Shown: positions 24,957-38,485 of the stretch, piece after piece
Layout of the letters: each line of letters begins with the position of its first letter
How positions within the stretch are numbered: position 1 is the first letter of the stretch
Assembly: GCA_025738555.1 (NCBI GenBank)
Contig: JAOVFP010000010.1
Span: forward strand, 4,351,501-4,415,500
Length of the DNA stretch: 64,000 bases
Reading direction: 5' to 3'
DNA from: Cyathus striatus
Lineage: Eukaryota; Basidiomycota; Agaricomycetes; Agaricales; Nidulariaceae
The notes under the pieces: model-generated
Told to the model about the DNA's origin: nothing
Database searches by the model: none
Seen by the model: only the letters and a program-made list of their open reading frames with translations
Translations under genes and position numbers: made by a program

Positions 24957-27900
24957 ACAGAGGAAGACTGAATAGGCGATCTATAAGTGTTTGTCTGGAT
25001 ATGCTTGCGGAAACATCTGGAAGCGCAGCTTTACTTTGGATATAGCGGGCGAGCTTTGGATATGCGAGACGATGCTTCAATTGGAACATTAGTCGATATT
25101 CATATACGGACTTGATACTGGAGGCTGAAATGTACTCTCAAGTATACTGTATGCGAAGGTGGCCGGCGGTGATGGCGAGTTAACTTTCTTTGGGGGTAGT
25201 ATATTTTGTAAGAAGTCAAATAATCATGTAACTTTATTCCTTGACATAAGTACAGAAATATTATGCTTAGTATCGAGTACTTACATATGTCGAACTCGAC
25301 ATCCTTAACTAAAACAGAGCAGATAACATTGAATCCTAAGCACATCACGAATTATGCATACATCCCTTTTGTTTGTTGCAGAAAAATCCGGAACTCTTCA
25401 AAGGTAAGATATGTAGTTGGAAAAAGAGATGGGTGAGTAGATCAAGGCTGCAAAGCGCTCGACTTTTGTATGTATTTATCCCGGAGTATAGGATTCCCGG
25501 CTAAAACTTTGTTGTGCGGTGCACCAAAGGGGCACCTTGTACGTTCCCAACGGATATCCAACGTGCTACACTCGTAAATCCTTCGCTTAACATTTCCGAG
25601 TAGTTGATAATAAGTGTAGCACTTGCAAGACAAAAGGGTCAATCTGCCGGATTGATAGAAAGGAGCTGTCGTGAGGTACAACACCCACTGTAAAACAAGC
25701 ACCCCTGGCGCAGCAGATCGACTCTACAAATTGTAAAATTGACTGAAACATGTTCGATCCAAGCTGCTGCTGTGGCAGGAGGTCCATACATTCACACCCT
25801 ACACAAGACTGAATCGCGCAAAACAGCCTTTTTGGAAAGTGTTGAAAATCAGGTTATACCATCCGTTCCCTGATCCGATTCAATATTGTCCGAGGTCGCG
25901 GCGGCGAGGTGCCATCTTTTCAAATGATCACCGCAGTAATAGACTTGTTGGCTGAAAAGGATCGGATGCAGCGGGAGCCTTTACGCCTGTGGTAGGGGTG
26001 AGTGAGGCACAATAGAGAGGTAAACAGAGAGCCTCGCAGCCGTTAGCATCGAAAATTGACATGGACGTGAAGTCTTGGGTATCATGGTGTCTGACTGTGT
26101 CGATGCATGTCCTAGACCGGCATCGAAACAAGTGATTTCACAAAGGCCAAGAAAGGGACATAATGACCATCCAGCACAAGGGTGAAATGAGCCACCTTGC
26201 CTTTATTAACATGCGAGATTGGGGAATGAACATGTATCCAAATCAGTTACTGTGGTCTTGATAAGACAACATAACGATCGTGATTTGAGGAGATAAAGAC
26301 TCTTGGTTTGTTATGCTGTATTGTACTATTTAGGACACCAGCGGATAGCTGCACCATGTCGTCGTTACCATCCCAGACAACGGCAGTCAAATGAAAGGCA
26401 CATTAAAACAGGGGGTGCATTATCGTGTCCCGCTGGTGTTTGTGTTTGCATTCCAATAGGCGGACATTTAGGAGCCACACACGAAGAGGTGGACAGACTG
26501 GTTACGAAGTGATATTTCGAATGTATGAAACCCTATGAAACCACGTATATATATAGCAGCTACGGACCCGGAAGAACGGCTTGCTATTCCTGGAGGACCA
26601 GGGTGAAGATCTTTCGAGTCGCCAGTAGCAGCTAGCATCTAGCACGTAGGATGAGTGATCCGTTAGGTACCAGGATAATATAAATCGTCCCTGCGGTATA
26701 ACTTGGGCATAGTTTTAACTCTTGCATGGAGAATAATTGGTGATTCGCCTTGATTCGCGCGGATTGCGGAGAATCAAGCGTTTATACATGGTCAGATGTT
26801 GTCGAGATTTGGCGAAGGCCATAGTTGGCTGGAGGAGAGGGTGTATAAAAGCCGGACGCGAGCGCGTACGATAAAGAGGATGTGCTGTTAATGGTAGATA
26901 TCGATCATTACCAGCTGCGGGCTGACGTATCTTGCGCGAACGTCGACAGCTCGGATGTTTTCATTGGAGTGCGAATCATGTCGACTCTGTACAAGAATGG
27001 ATCAGCGCATGAGGTAATTGAGAAGGTGGAGCGCATCAGCGTCGTGTGCATTCCATGCAGTGCAGGGAAAAATTAGAGAAGCATGGGATATGTATCGTCG
27101 ACTGTCGTGACGAAGTGTAATTGGCAATAGCCCTCCTGTCGTTATCGTACAGTAGTGCTACAACATTGCAGCAGAATGCAGATAAGTACGAAAGGCACAA
27201 AAATAGTTTGGACTTGACAGAACCGAAAATGAACTGCGACAAATCGAAGAGATTGCGTTTTAGCCGTGAGGTCATATGGCCTTGCCCATCCCCTCATTGC
27301 TTCTTCAGGGAAGGAAGGGTCTGATGGACGGGGAAACGTGCGATGGAGAGTGATAAATCCGTTTAGTCCGGGGGGCGACGCGGCACGCGGTGCAGTAAGA
27401 ATGGCATTTAAGCCGTCAGTCGGTGTATCGACGCTGAGCACCGCAGCGCACGGCATATTCTGTCGGTTTGGCTAGACTACTTACGAGTGCTGTCGGGGTG
27501 AAGGACCGAGGTGACTCATAATGCGCTATTCAAAGGACCCGGCGACACGAGACTTGGAAAGGCCGCTGGGTGCGTCAATAGAGCCCGCGGCAGAGGATCA
27601 ACTCGTTACGGGAGATGGGGGTGGGGAGACCGACTCCGAGGCGGGGATAGAGAGGCCGGTGTGATTGCAATATACATGTTTAGGTGCAGCGGAGGATTAT
27701 TGCATCATCTTGGGAATATTATTATGAACATTGAAATCCTGACATATCTGATTGTTAGCATATCTTCCAGCTGGCAGGTAAGCAGGCAGGAAGAACGTGT
27801 GTGTAAGGCGGGAAGAAGGGAACGAGCAGACCGGAACGTGTGAGGATGCTGTATAGAGTCACGTGCCCAGATTTATAGTTTGTTGATTAATTGTGTAAAT

Positions 27901-28027
27901 AATTTTGTTCGTCTTGTTTTTTATCCACCATCCGTTCCTGAGCTCGTCGTCTGAAACAGCGAGGACCATCCTTTGACCGTCGTCCCCAACGATAACAATA
28001 CACGACTCAGTGCATATACCATCGGGC
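24957..28027. other. intergenic, 3 kb, no gene recognised
   Basis: Only short frames. A TATAAAA word at 26844-26850 sits in GC-rich surroundings, with an open frame of 64 codons (26882-27076) just after it. This frame shows no recognisable content and I do not call it a gene. The last few hundred bases are the 5' side of the cyclin gene. Confidence 0.4.
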
Positions 28028-29640
28028 ATGCTCGCCCTTGTCCATAATCCTTTTTCTCATCCCTCTCCTGATGTGGCCCATCGCCCGCCCCAACAAAAGC
28101 GCAAGTCTTCCTCTTCTTTATCTCAATCCGCCCCAGTACCAGCTTCTGCATCTTCCTCGTCTACCACTCCTTCCTCCTCATCCTCCTTGTTCTCGTCGGC
28201 ATCCACTGTTGCCTCTACCGCCTCACGTTCAACAATAATTCCCACCGCTCCAATATCGTCAGCGACTCCCGCAACAACGGCAGCCCTGGCATCCAATACA
28301 AATACCCAGACCCAGAGCCATCATGCTGCCTCGCTGGCGCAGCATCAGTCGCACTCTGTCTTGGTAAACACCCATGGGCAAGCCCACGGTGCTTATCAGG
28401 CCCCGAGGTCAGTTTCGGCGGGTGGAGCCCCTAACGGGCACCAGCACCACCATCATCACCACCAAAACAAGCCCACCACGCCAAACTATCGCTCTGCCAC
28501 ACCTACCACCCCCTCCGCCTCACCTTCATCATCTGCCTCCCCGGTACCGGAGCCGATACCTTCCGTTGATATCCATTCTTACCCGCCCACCGACTTGCTC
28601 AAGCTTCTCGCGTCCCTACTCACTCAGATCGCAGCAGCGAACGATAAACTACTGACTTCCCCACCTCATATCCCTAATTCGTCGTCTTCTACCACATCGA
28701 TTTCCACTGCTCCATCTACTGCACATTATCCACCGATTTGGCATACCCTCACCACCGCCTCCCGCAGTGCCCTCAGCACCCCCGCCAGTACCCTTACCTT
28801 TCATGCACGCAATGTCCCCACCATTACCCTCGAAGCATATTTGTTGCGCATACTAAAATACTGCCCGACCACGAACCATGTTTTCTTGAGCTTGCTGGTA
28901 TACTTTGATCGCATGAGCAAAATGAGCCTGGATGCCACTGGAAGGACTTTTGTGATCGATTCATATAATATTCATCGACTCGTCATTGCTGGTGTTACAG
29001 TGGCGAGCAAGTTTTTCTCTGACGTGTTTTATACCAATTCGCGGTATGCGAAGGTATGTTAGCAAATTCTTCTCACAATAAAACTAATTACTAATTTTGT
29101 GATGACTAGGTTGGCGGCCTGCCACTCCCAGAACTCAACCAGCTCGAACTCCAATTCCTCCTTCTGAATGATTTCAGATTGGTCATCTCTACAGCCGAAA
29201 TGCAACACTACGCAAATCAGCTAATCCTCTTCAGCCGGTCAAGCCGGCCCGCTCCTTCCCCGTCCCTCTCACCTTCCTCCGCTCCACATGTTGTTTCCTC
29301 TACGTCCATATCAAGTACGGGAAGAGGCACGGGTGGAGGAGACGAAGCGAGACGAATGGGAGCGATAGATGCTTTTGGAGGCAAGGTACCTGTGGGTCAT
29401 GCCCAGCCTCGCTCGCAATCTACCCAACGTGGAGAACAGGACTGGGACACCCGATCAACTTGTACGTCTTCGTCTACCTCCGAGGCAGGGGATGAGACAG
29501 AGACGGATGGCGAGACAGATGATGAGCCCACTATTCGGCCAGCGAAGAGTGTTGCGGATACGGAGAGTGTAAGAGGAGAGGAGGAAGGTATGGAGGTGGA
29601 TGGGGAGAGAACGCCGGAGAGGAGAGGGAGGGATATGTAA
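28028..29640 (+). CDS. PHO80/PCL-type cyclin
   Basis: Cyclin of the PHO80 family, the regulatory partners of PHO85-type cyclin-dependent kinases in phosphate, glycogen and cell-cycle control. The start used is the first ATG (MLALVHNPFSHPSPDVAHRP). A long Ser/Thr/Pro-rich N-terminal region with a His run follows to about residue 180. The cyclin box contains NVPTITLEAYLLRILKYCPT, FLSLLVYFDRMSK and SYNIHRLVIAGVTVASKFFS. After an intron at 29054-29109 it continues LPELNQLELQFLLLNDFRLV, all hallmarks of this family. The C-terminal third is acidic and Ser-rich (EAGDETETDGETDDEP). The disordered ends are longer than in yeast Pho80, as is usual in basidiomycetes. Which PHO80 paralogue it is cannot be said. 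Confidence 0.88.
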
Positions 29641-32600
29641 GCGGGTGTTTGGGAGTTGTATGCGGTGAGGAGAAGAAGAGATGGGAAGAAGGTGTTGCTA
29701 GTCTGCTTGGAGTGGAGGAGAGGGGAGGGGATGGTAGAGGGGGAAGATGAAGTTCCAGTGGTTTGCTTTCGTGGAACCCAGAATAAGTGGGCTTGCGGCT
29801 GGAAGATGTGTCTTAGCTCTGGTAGCTAGGTCATTGCACCTCGAGCCGTCCAGGACTCCTTATGCGACGCAGTTGGAAGATCGAGTGCGACACGAGGCTT
29901 TAAGCCTTAATTACCACCTATTTCCCGTGGATATAGGTCTGGAGACAATGAAGGGGAATGAACAAGGAGATATGTCTCCTATTAGGCGCGGAGGAAGCTC
30001 ATACAGAACGGTTCCCCTCGTGGTTCTGCGACGCTTCCTACTGTGTTTTATATGCAGGAGGCTGACTCAAGAGTGGTTCCCTTTCGCGGTCCCGCAACTT
30101 GGATTTTCACACCTGAGTCAGATGCTGGTCCTATACTTGCACTTTCGCATTACCGACAAAGAAGTTGGCTCCATTGAAGCTGTCTCTATACGAGGCATGG
30201 GCGTTAAGAAGGTTGCAGCTCTTATTGGGCATCTACATGACCCAACTCTCCGCGGGAACCTTCCCACTCTTTTCACATCTCGCATCTCCGTTCTCTATCT
30301 CTTCCTTCAAGGTTCCTTCCCGAGCACCGTTCACTCCTCGGGGGACACAGGGACAACTCGAAAGCTTAGGCCGAAAAGTTTGAACATACTACAGGGGTTC
30401 CGTTAGAAGGTTTACCTTTGCCTCTGTGTTTCGACGCTGTGGCCACTGGTGCTGCAAGGTTACCCCTGCTTTCCTGTGATTTGGTTGGCGACTTCGGTGT
30501 TTACAGTGGGTAGGGAGTTGGCGGAGATGTCCAGTCACGCTGGACGTGAAGTTAGTCGAGCATTCGACTTTGTGGAAGTGGAAACATCCGAGGCGAGTTC
30601 GACGTGAAAGTTTGTCGAGCATTCCATTTTTTGGATGTGGCCCAGGGAAAACCTACAAAAACAAGATCCTATCAAACGGACTACCAATCACGACCAATGT
30701 ACGAACAAGAATAACGGCCACCACGATCAAATGAATCTTACGCTTTGCATTTCTCTGAAGTTGATGATCGGCACTCGACTTCGCCTTCCTTTGTTTCACT
30801 TTTCACATTCTTCCCGTGTCGTTCCATGGTTTGGTCTTTCAGAAAGAGTTCTCGGCTTTGAAATGCGCAACCCCGATACCCCATCGGTTTGGTATCATGA
30901 AGAACGCTTTGTACATTCTCCCGTTAGAAGGGAATCGTGTATGGATAGATAAAGATGAGTCTATTGCGCTATTGCGCAAGGAAGACGAAGCGGGATATGG
31001 AGATGTGACCTGTGATAAGAAAGAAGGTGGAGAAGAAGAAAGAAGAAAGAAGTGGTTCGTTGTGTTTTTCTTATGTGTGTTTTTGCGTCCCGTTGTCCTG
31101 GCTCGCACCCTCCTTTATTCCCGTTTATCCGGATACCTCCCTCACACCCCTTACCCCGCTTGAACTGCTGCAAATACATTACTGTACATACATACTTACC
31201 TACTAAGTACATACCTTATCCTCACCCTGGATCGTCATCTGCTTCAATTTTAGACATGCAAGCCAAATCAAGATTTTTCTGTACTCGTAGCTATCTATGT
31301 TTTCTTTTCCGTTTTCTCGGCTCTAGTAGTAGTATGCGCTATCTTTCTCTTTTCTTTTCCACTCGTTAGTTAATCGTTGTATCGTGGAATACCCCCCACT
31401 ACATATACTTAAATGCATGCAATAGAAGAAATCAGGTTTACTCTCGATACTTTGGTCGGTTAGAAGATACCGGATCCCGGTGTTTGTCCTCAGTTAACCT
31501 GGGTTCTGGCCACAACAGCGTTGCAAGTTCCATCGTTCAACAGCAACTTTTCGTTTAACCATATGTCCGCAGCAACTAACGAAAATTGAGCAGGTATTTG
31601 ATATTGTATTTAGCAATTGGTTGTATCACCCCGTGTGTGCTCTAATCAATGAATAGACAGAGGATGATTGATGAAATAAAGAAGATCGGAATTCGACATG
31701 GTCCGTTGGCGGGGATTTCATGTGGAATTTTTACCGACGACATATATTCAAGGAAAACTAGACAGTCTCGACTACTAATTTCACGGATCAAGAGAAGATC
31801 CCCCTCAACCTGGCACAGCCCCACAAACATACGAATTTTCTGAATATCGTAACCAACAGTATGGTACCATTGTGATTTTCAGAGACCTACGTTGTGCTTT
31901 ATGCGTGCTCGCCGCATTCTGTTCACGGCCGTCAGAACTAAAGAAAATACTAGGCTCCGTCAAATCGACCTGTTGGCACGAAAGAAGTAAAGTTGGTAGG
32001 ATTCTGGGATTTCATGCACTTTCCTGGTCCTTTTTTTTTTGGTCAGGAATATCAAACTTGTACGGGAGGACGACGATTGTACATGAAGTTCCGTTCCTTC
32101 CGTTCAATTTTTACTGGTGCATACGAAAATCACATCGTGGACAGCAGACATAAACACTGCAGGAGACGCGTTTTTCTACACGCCCAACTTGGATGCTTCT
32201 CAAGCGATGGGATGTGGCTTGCTAGTATGTCCTCCAGAGCACATATTTAGGCATATTGGCATATTGGAGCTAGGTTGAACTGAGAGTCGGAAACTTTAAA
32301 TTTGATAATGGACTATCATCCACTCCCTGGGTCTTTGGGTCTTGCCACATATAGTGATAGTCTATTTATTTGGAGCTAATTGCTAACTTTACAGATCACT
32401 TGTTTCTTGGCCACCGAAGTTTTCCTATCAGCGTCAGGTATCCTTAGACCATAACAGTCCAGATATCGTTCACGAATGCAAGACAGGATCATTAACTGTA
32501 ATACTTACAACCTTACGCCTATGATCTTTGATGCTGTCAAAGTTACTGCACATTTCATTAAATGAAGCCAGGTTATCCTTTTAGAGGCATCTCATCATGA

Positions 32601-33708
32601 CTCTGTTCTTATACAGTTTCGGCGACTGCTATTCTTCACCATCTGAACCGGAGGTCTAGGTGAAAATCCCTAATTGCTCCAAAGCTGACACTACATGTGC
32701 CTACATACAGCATGCGTTAGCTGAACTGGCATTTAACGTTGCTTGTCTAGTGGATGGCATCAACTTCAAACTCCTGGCTACGAAATATCACTCCTATCCT
32801 ACGGTGTTAGCGAAAGAGTAAAAATACTGAAGCTCGATGGTTATTATTGCTGATATGTGCTCTTGGGATGGCGCACTAGTTGAAGTCAAAGGCTAAAGAC
32901 AATGACCTAGCCTCATAACTGGCCGAGAGGTGTAACACAGCACAGCAGGTCGACAAGGCTATCTTCCAGCTCTGAGCTAATCTGTCAGGCTCATTCACTT
33001 GGTTCTTCCCCTATCAATCTTGAACTTGGCTTCGATCGAGGGGAGATTATAGCTTAGTCTTAGGCTTATAGTCCTGCCATCCGGGACGTTTTATCGCTGT
33101 CCACGTCAATGCAGTTATATTACACAGTCAACAATTCGTCTCAAATGGCTCGGAATGGTTTCTGAAATATACTATATAATGGTCTTGTAATACTTGACTT
33201 CTTCGTCAAATCAGCTATTCACCATGGAGACACAAAAGCACACAGGTTCCGCCGACAAGTCTGGGACGCTCACATTCCGAATCGCATGTTTCTAGCTTTA
33301 TTTCCCAAGGTTGTCGAGGTTAATATGCGGGTACAGCAAGGTACAGCATCGGTTGGAATGTGGCTGTAAGATGAAGAGGTAACAACAGTGTTTGATACGG
33401 TTGGGGAAAAGACAAATACATACTCGATGGAGTTGAATTGCTGGATCATCAGATGCATCATCTGCGATTCTCAAAGTATTACTTAGCGATGCCGACCCAA
33501 CATTTCCTGGTTTCCTGCATATAGTATGACATTACGCAAATCTGACGAGACACAAACTTACTACTCTTAGGATATGATTCCAGAATGTCACCTCCGCACA
33601 CAGACCGCTCCTACATAAAGATACTTATGTTGCCTCGGAGGCTTTTGATGCGTCATCGGGTGCGCTGAGTTCCTCTCGTGATAACGTACTACTGATTCTT
33701 TGTTACGT
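29641..33708. other. intergenic, 4 kb, mostly featureless
   Basis: A 219-codon open frame at 29747-30406 (+) has no recognisable content and is not supported as a gene. Near 30541-30637 there is a diverged tandem duplication, about 60 bp, beginning ACGTGAAGTTAGTCGAGCATT and then ACGTGAAAGTTTGTCGAGCA. A purine-rich GAAGAAAG run sits near 31015-31055. From 31.6 to 33.6 kb I see only degraded, unassignable sequence. Confidence 0.4.
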
Positions 33709-33710
33709 TA

Positions 33711-34115
33711 CTGTACGAATCAAATCAATTCGGCAGTCACGCGTCACACGCCTCTTGAAAATGCCGAAATTTGGCACCTGTCACGCATTAAAATCGTCAG
33801 TGCCGAAAGGTTTTTTCGTTGCATATTTAGCGCCTACCAAGCGCCCAAAATTCTCGTCTCGAGAGCAGTTTGAGTCATCAGTTCTGTCACTTTTTCCCAG
33901 TGGTTTTTCGTTTTTACACTACTAACTAATAGCCTACGAAGTCTTAACAAGTTTTGAAATAATAATGTATACAATACAAATAATTTTTCGACTAGGTTAA
34001 GTCTGAAGATGCCAAATTTTGGGAGTGTCACGCTGAGATTTCAAAGTGCCGAAAGCTTTTGGTGGTTGAGCCTGTCACGCACCAAGAGGGTGCCGAATTG
34101 ATTTGATTGGTACAG
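33711..34115. mobile_element. mariner-like MITE, copy 1 (405 bp)
   Basis: Terminal inverted repeats of about 25 bp start CTGTAC and contain ATCAAATCAATTCGGCA, matched at the other end by TGCCGAATTGATTTGAT with one mismatch farther out. TA dinucleotides flank both ends (33709-33710 and 34116-34117), the Tc1/mariner target duplication. Inside each end are alternating TGCCGAAA and TCACGC words in mirrored order. No transposase frame. A related copy lies at 56002-56542. Confidence 0.85.
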
Positions 34116-34117
34116 TA

Positions 34118-35390
34118 TTCTTGATACATAACTAAGTGCTCTTATGGAGGAAGTAGTCTCTAGTCTCGCATGTGTCCGTTAATTCAAACATGGTAAGTAG
34201 TTTCCCATCGGATGACTGCAATCAACGTCTTTGAAGATTTTCATATCACACCCCACACAGCTCTACATAGAAGATGATTACTCCCAAGCTCTGGACCCTT
34301 TGATACCTGAACTACAACTAGTACAGTGGTAAGTAGTGCTTCTTATAGTAATGTATTATTAATCGCATTCATTCCTTTTGATTCGGATGAAGTGCAGATT
34401 TTCCAAAGATTTTCGCCAGTTCGTGGGTGTTACTTACTCCATTTGGACGCTTGTACGGAAAGTCTATAAGTAGAAAGACGTACCATCTTCGAGATGTACG
34501 TTGCACTACGCATGAGCTCCGGGCCGATATCCAACGTCTCATTTTTCAGCCAGGAATTAGAGCTTCATCGCAGATCCGACATCTTACTCAGACTACTAGT
34601 ACTAGGTCCACCACTATCGTCAGCTGTCTGTGGGTCCAGATCTAGCGCACAACAGTTGATATTACCTAAATTTACACTACTAGTCAGCATGGATCCAACT
34701 CACGACGATGGCAATAGGTACACTCGCAAAGCTGCACCTGCCCTATACACAAATAAGCCCACTTTCCTCGATAGGAGTTTTACTGCCGAGGACTTCTTTT
34801 CTCATTGTTGTTGTCTATTGCTTGTTCCATGCTGATGCTTCGACTGTTCCGGCATCCAGGATCTTATATTCTGTCATGGATCTCTACCCTTGCCACTGTG
34901 AGCCTAAAGTTGCTCTCTATTTCTGCCATTACCCCACGATACCCGGAAATATTTGACCGCGATTAATTTTGATACACTTCTGTTCAAAAAGAATAGTCTT
35001 CGGTCATGATATTCGCCGGACCTACTTATTTCATTGCCATACCGCTGATTCGCATCACTCGACATATCCAGTTGCAGTTGGATCTGGATTCCAACTTCCC
35101 ACATCTGCATCGTATCTTCTACAGAAGGGGACACGTACAATGCAGGGCGCGTACGTCCCTTACTCAACTTCTGAAAAGCGTAAATGTTTGATTCAATCCT
35201 CTGTTTGGATAGTCCGCGGACTGAACACATTATGTGCTATCCATGCATGCTCGAAGCATATTTGGATGACGTGCCGGAAAAACGGCGACCGTCAATGTGG
35301 TTCTGCTGAGGCACCGAGTCTCGAATATAAGGGTGATAGTAGTACTTAACCTGAATGTCTAACAGTGCCTTTTCTTCCAACATAGCCACA
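34118..35390. other. intergenic, no gene recognised
   Basis: Short frames only, no domain-like content. The right end is the promoter side of the methyltransferase gene. Confidence 0.4.
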
Positions 35391-36200
35391 ATGAGCTTTC
35401 CTGTCCATTCCGTTCCTCTCAATCTTTCAGCCGGTGTACTATCCATGGAGGTTCTCTCTCTTCTACGCATTGGACTCATTACTGCTCAAGCTTTCTGGCA
35501 TCAGCTTGCAAGCACCCCTCCTAATCCGACTCAAATAAAGCAACGATACTATGTGGAAGAGCCCATCATACTTCAAATGGCACCTCTAGTGTTCAAGGTA
35601 CGTATTATCTTCTTATAAATGCCATTTCGGAAAATTGACTGATCCTTGCTGTATAAGTTCCAACAGTATTTCACTTGGACTTGTGCTGTCATGGAACTGT
35701 TATATTTCTTCATGCACAATCACCCAACTCTATCTCCGTTCACATCTATGGTTTGCCCCTCACCGCGGGGCGACGTCCGGCTTACCAATCTGTGCATTTC
35801 TGGTGCCATATTGGTTGCAACTGCAACATGTATTCGTCTCGATTGCTACAAGGCACTTGGAAACCTTTTCACCTTCGATCTCACAGTTGATCCTCAACAT
35901 AAACTGGTGACCAGCCGTCTATATCAATATGTCCGCCATCCTGCCTATACTGGATCTATGTTTATGATTGCTGGGATATCTTTATCCCACCTGACTTCTG
36001 GTAGCTGGGCAACCGAGTGCGGTCCTCTGCGATTACCCATACTTTCCGCGGGTATTATCGCAAGCTGGTGGGCATGGGCAATTTCAGTTTGTGTAAGTCG
36101 CGCGATAGCAGAGGATCGACAAATGAAATCACTTTTTGGAAACGAATGGGATATATACGCAAAACGCGTTCACTGGTGGTTCTTCCCGGGGGTTCTGTGA
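35391..36200 (+). CDS. protein-S-isoprenylcysteine O-methyltransferase (STE14/ICMT family)
   Basis: Integral membrane methyltransferase of the ICMT family, which methylates the C-terminal prenylcysteine of CaaX proteins such as Ras and lipopeptide pheromones at the ER. Exon 1 (MSFPVHSVPLNLSAGVLSME) ends APLVFK, an intron runs from 35598 to about 35666, and exon 2 carries hydrophobic segments. The family signature follows: SRLYQYVRHPAYTGSMFMI, then RAIAEDRQMKSLFGNEWDIY and KRVHWWFFPGVL at the C-terminus. The RHPxYxG, E-x-x-x-x-x-x-F-G-x-x-(W/Y)-x-x-Y and WFFPG features are intact. The ATG at 35391 has a better context (A at -3) than one at 35355 that is also in frame. About 245 residues, normal for the family. 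Basidiomycetes often carry several paralogues, so the pheromone-specific role is not assured. Confidence 0.85.
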
Positions 36201-37149
36201 AGTATGAAGGTGAGCGCAACTTTTAATTCCGGGAATCTATCTGTATCTTACTTTGTTTCAATGGCAGGCAGCGATTGGCCTTGATATCACCATTAGTTTT
36301 TGCACGAAGATTCTACTATTCAATCGGACTTGCAGACGTCGTAGTGTATTTGTTACAATAAGTACGTTAATTATGCTTCAGTACATTAGTATTAGTATGC
36401 ATTAGATATATTCTAACCAGTAATTTCTACGGCGTCAGTAGCCATCATTCGTGGCTCTTACATCGAACCATTGAACGCTACCCGTGATTTATCAGTTACG
36501 CATCCTTTTCGTTTGTGCCGGCTGCTACTTATTAGAATATTTTATCACACGAAGGATTTTATCTGCTTCTCCTTTCACATCAAGAAATAAAGCCTGCTAC
36601 TATCCCTTAACCTACCCCTGGCCTCCAAATGATCAGCACATTCTGTCACGGTATACTCTCCTAGTTCAAACTTTTACACCAGTTGGTCCAGGCAGCCAAC
36701 CGCTATTTAGTCGCCGAATCCTGATGAAGAGGCTTGAAGTGCTTATATGATCAACCTTCGTCCTCTTGGTCACTTCAATAGTCCTGCGCCACCAGCGATA
36801 CCGATGATAAGCAATAAAATCCATTATTTCGGTTATACTATCTATATATCTTGATCCTCAACTTGTCTTCAACCCCCATGTTACTCCCTTCCTGTAGGCT
36901 GTTTCGGACCGGAAGTTTTCAGTCTTCCTCCGCTGGCCTTGACGCCTCGAGAAGACTTGTCTATCTGCGGTTCCGTACTACTTGAATTTCGGATTCTGAA
37001 TCATAGGATTTGCTGCGACCTCTCTTCCGCTTGGTTTGGTCAACTTTCTCTGATTCGCTTGGTTTTTCCAAATCAACTACAACTGACACGCCATTATTAT
37101 TCTAATATGGAATCGATGTTAGCATTCTGTATTCTTGCGCAGACTATAG
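36201..37149. other. intergenic, no gene recognised
   Basis: No supported coding content. CpG is still present here; the CpG-poor transposon block begins just to the right. Confidence 0.4.
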
Positions 37150-38262
37150 TTAAAAATGTCTTACTGGTGGTATTTTGAACTCGCTTCGGCAATCATTAAT
37201 AACGTCTTGAACAGTATCAAGGAATGAATCTGTCCTCTGTTTTGTTGGATATGCCTTTGTATTTTCTGCTGGACTGTAATCTGCATGTTGTACACTTCTG
37301 GTATCGTCCTCCAAAATGAACCTGCAGTTGTGACGAATAACGTCTTCATTTTCAGAACATAATCCTTTTAGGTCCTGAAATGATATAGATGCAATATTTT
37401 TTTCGAGCTTTAAACTGGCTTCATGTTGAGATTTATATTGATTTCTTGTCATGCGAGGAACTTCTTCCTTCACATTTAGGTATTTCAAACCTTTAAAATA
37501 TAGATATTGTAAGTCTGTCTGTATGGGAACAACTGGTATTGATATATTTTTACCATTTGAGTGAACTCTGATGGCACATTCTAATAAGTGGAGCTTGTGG
37601 AATCCAAGGTTCTTGCTTCCTGCTACATCTGTACTACTAGTCTTTTTCTCTGATGCATTGTCATGCACATGTGTTGTGTCAGAGTTGTGTTGGGTGTTAT
37701 GTGAAGATACTAGGTATATTGTAAGCAAATTTAAGTTCAGTTCATATGTGAACTATTACTAGTACAATGAATCACATACCTGAAGAATGGGGAAGACTCA
37801 GAGGAGGCTCAAGTGCTGTTTCAGATGTGTTGATGTCATGTAGAGTACAACACTGCATATATTCTTCATTTGATTCTTGCAGCACTGCCCAACCTGGAAG
37901 AATCATTTGGAATATGATTTAAGTCTACTATCTGAAATTATATTTATGAATAGGGTTTCAGTCAGATTTTGATTGTAATTCACAATAGATAGGTACCCAC
38001 TGAGAACTTCAAAAAACATGTAAATCACTCAAGCACCAATGTTCTGTGCAGTGTGATGAACAGACAGTCTAATGGTCTATGGAATTGGAATCTAATAAGT
38101 AATTGCCAATTAGGGCAACTTGCAGGTGGACCAAACCAGAGGTGTGATTTGTGAGTAATATTTGGAAAGCTAATGCTTGTGTGGGGTGGTTGGATGGAAA
38201 ACCTTGTAAGTGCATAAATCAGCTGAAATGCCAACAACAATCATGTTTGTATCTGACAAACC
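37150..38262 (-). CDS. unrecognised multi-exon gene at the edge of the transposon block
   Basis: A 170-codon minus frame (SEKKTSSTDVAGSKNLGFHK ... RSEFKIPPVRHF, stop at 37150) has coding-like codon use. It joins upstream, through an intron ending near 37714 (GTATGT to CCTAG), to GWAVLQESNEEYMQCCTLHD and ALEPPLSLPHSS. A further possible exon farther upstream (near 38240-38025) reads LIYALTRFSIQPPHTSISFP. No known domain. CpG is scarce, as in the adjoining transposons, so it may be transposon cargo or an old gene caught in the methylated block. The true start was not identified; the exon set is tentative. Confidence 0.35.
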
Positions 38263-38485
38263 CTAGTACTTACCAGGTGAGTAGTAAAATACTTGTACAC
38301 AATTGTCAACATTAGGAAATGATTATAACAGTTGATGTAGGATTGTGAGGATATACTTACAGCAAGCAAGATTTGTTACAGACTAGGACAAGACTAGAAC
38401 TTCAGTGAGGGAGGTAAAGGAAGTTTTACCAGGCTTCTACTGCCACTACCTGGCACCTGCAGCCCAACTGCAGCCTGCTGTCACT

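Noticed and set aside
26844..27076. TATAAAA followed by a 64-codon frame starting at 26882
   Set aside because: Too short, no domain content and no conserved neighbour; not enough for a gene call.
29747..30406. 219-codon open frame downstream of the cyclin gene
   Set aside because: No recognisable motif, atypical composition and no intron-linked continuation; probably chance or 3' UTR.
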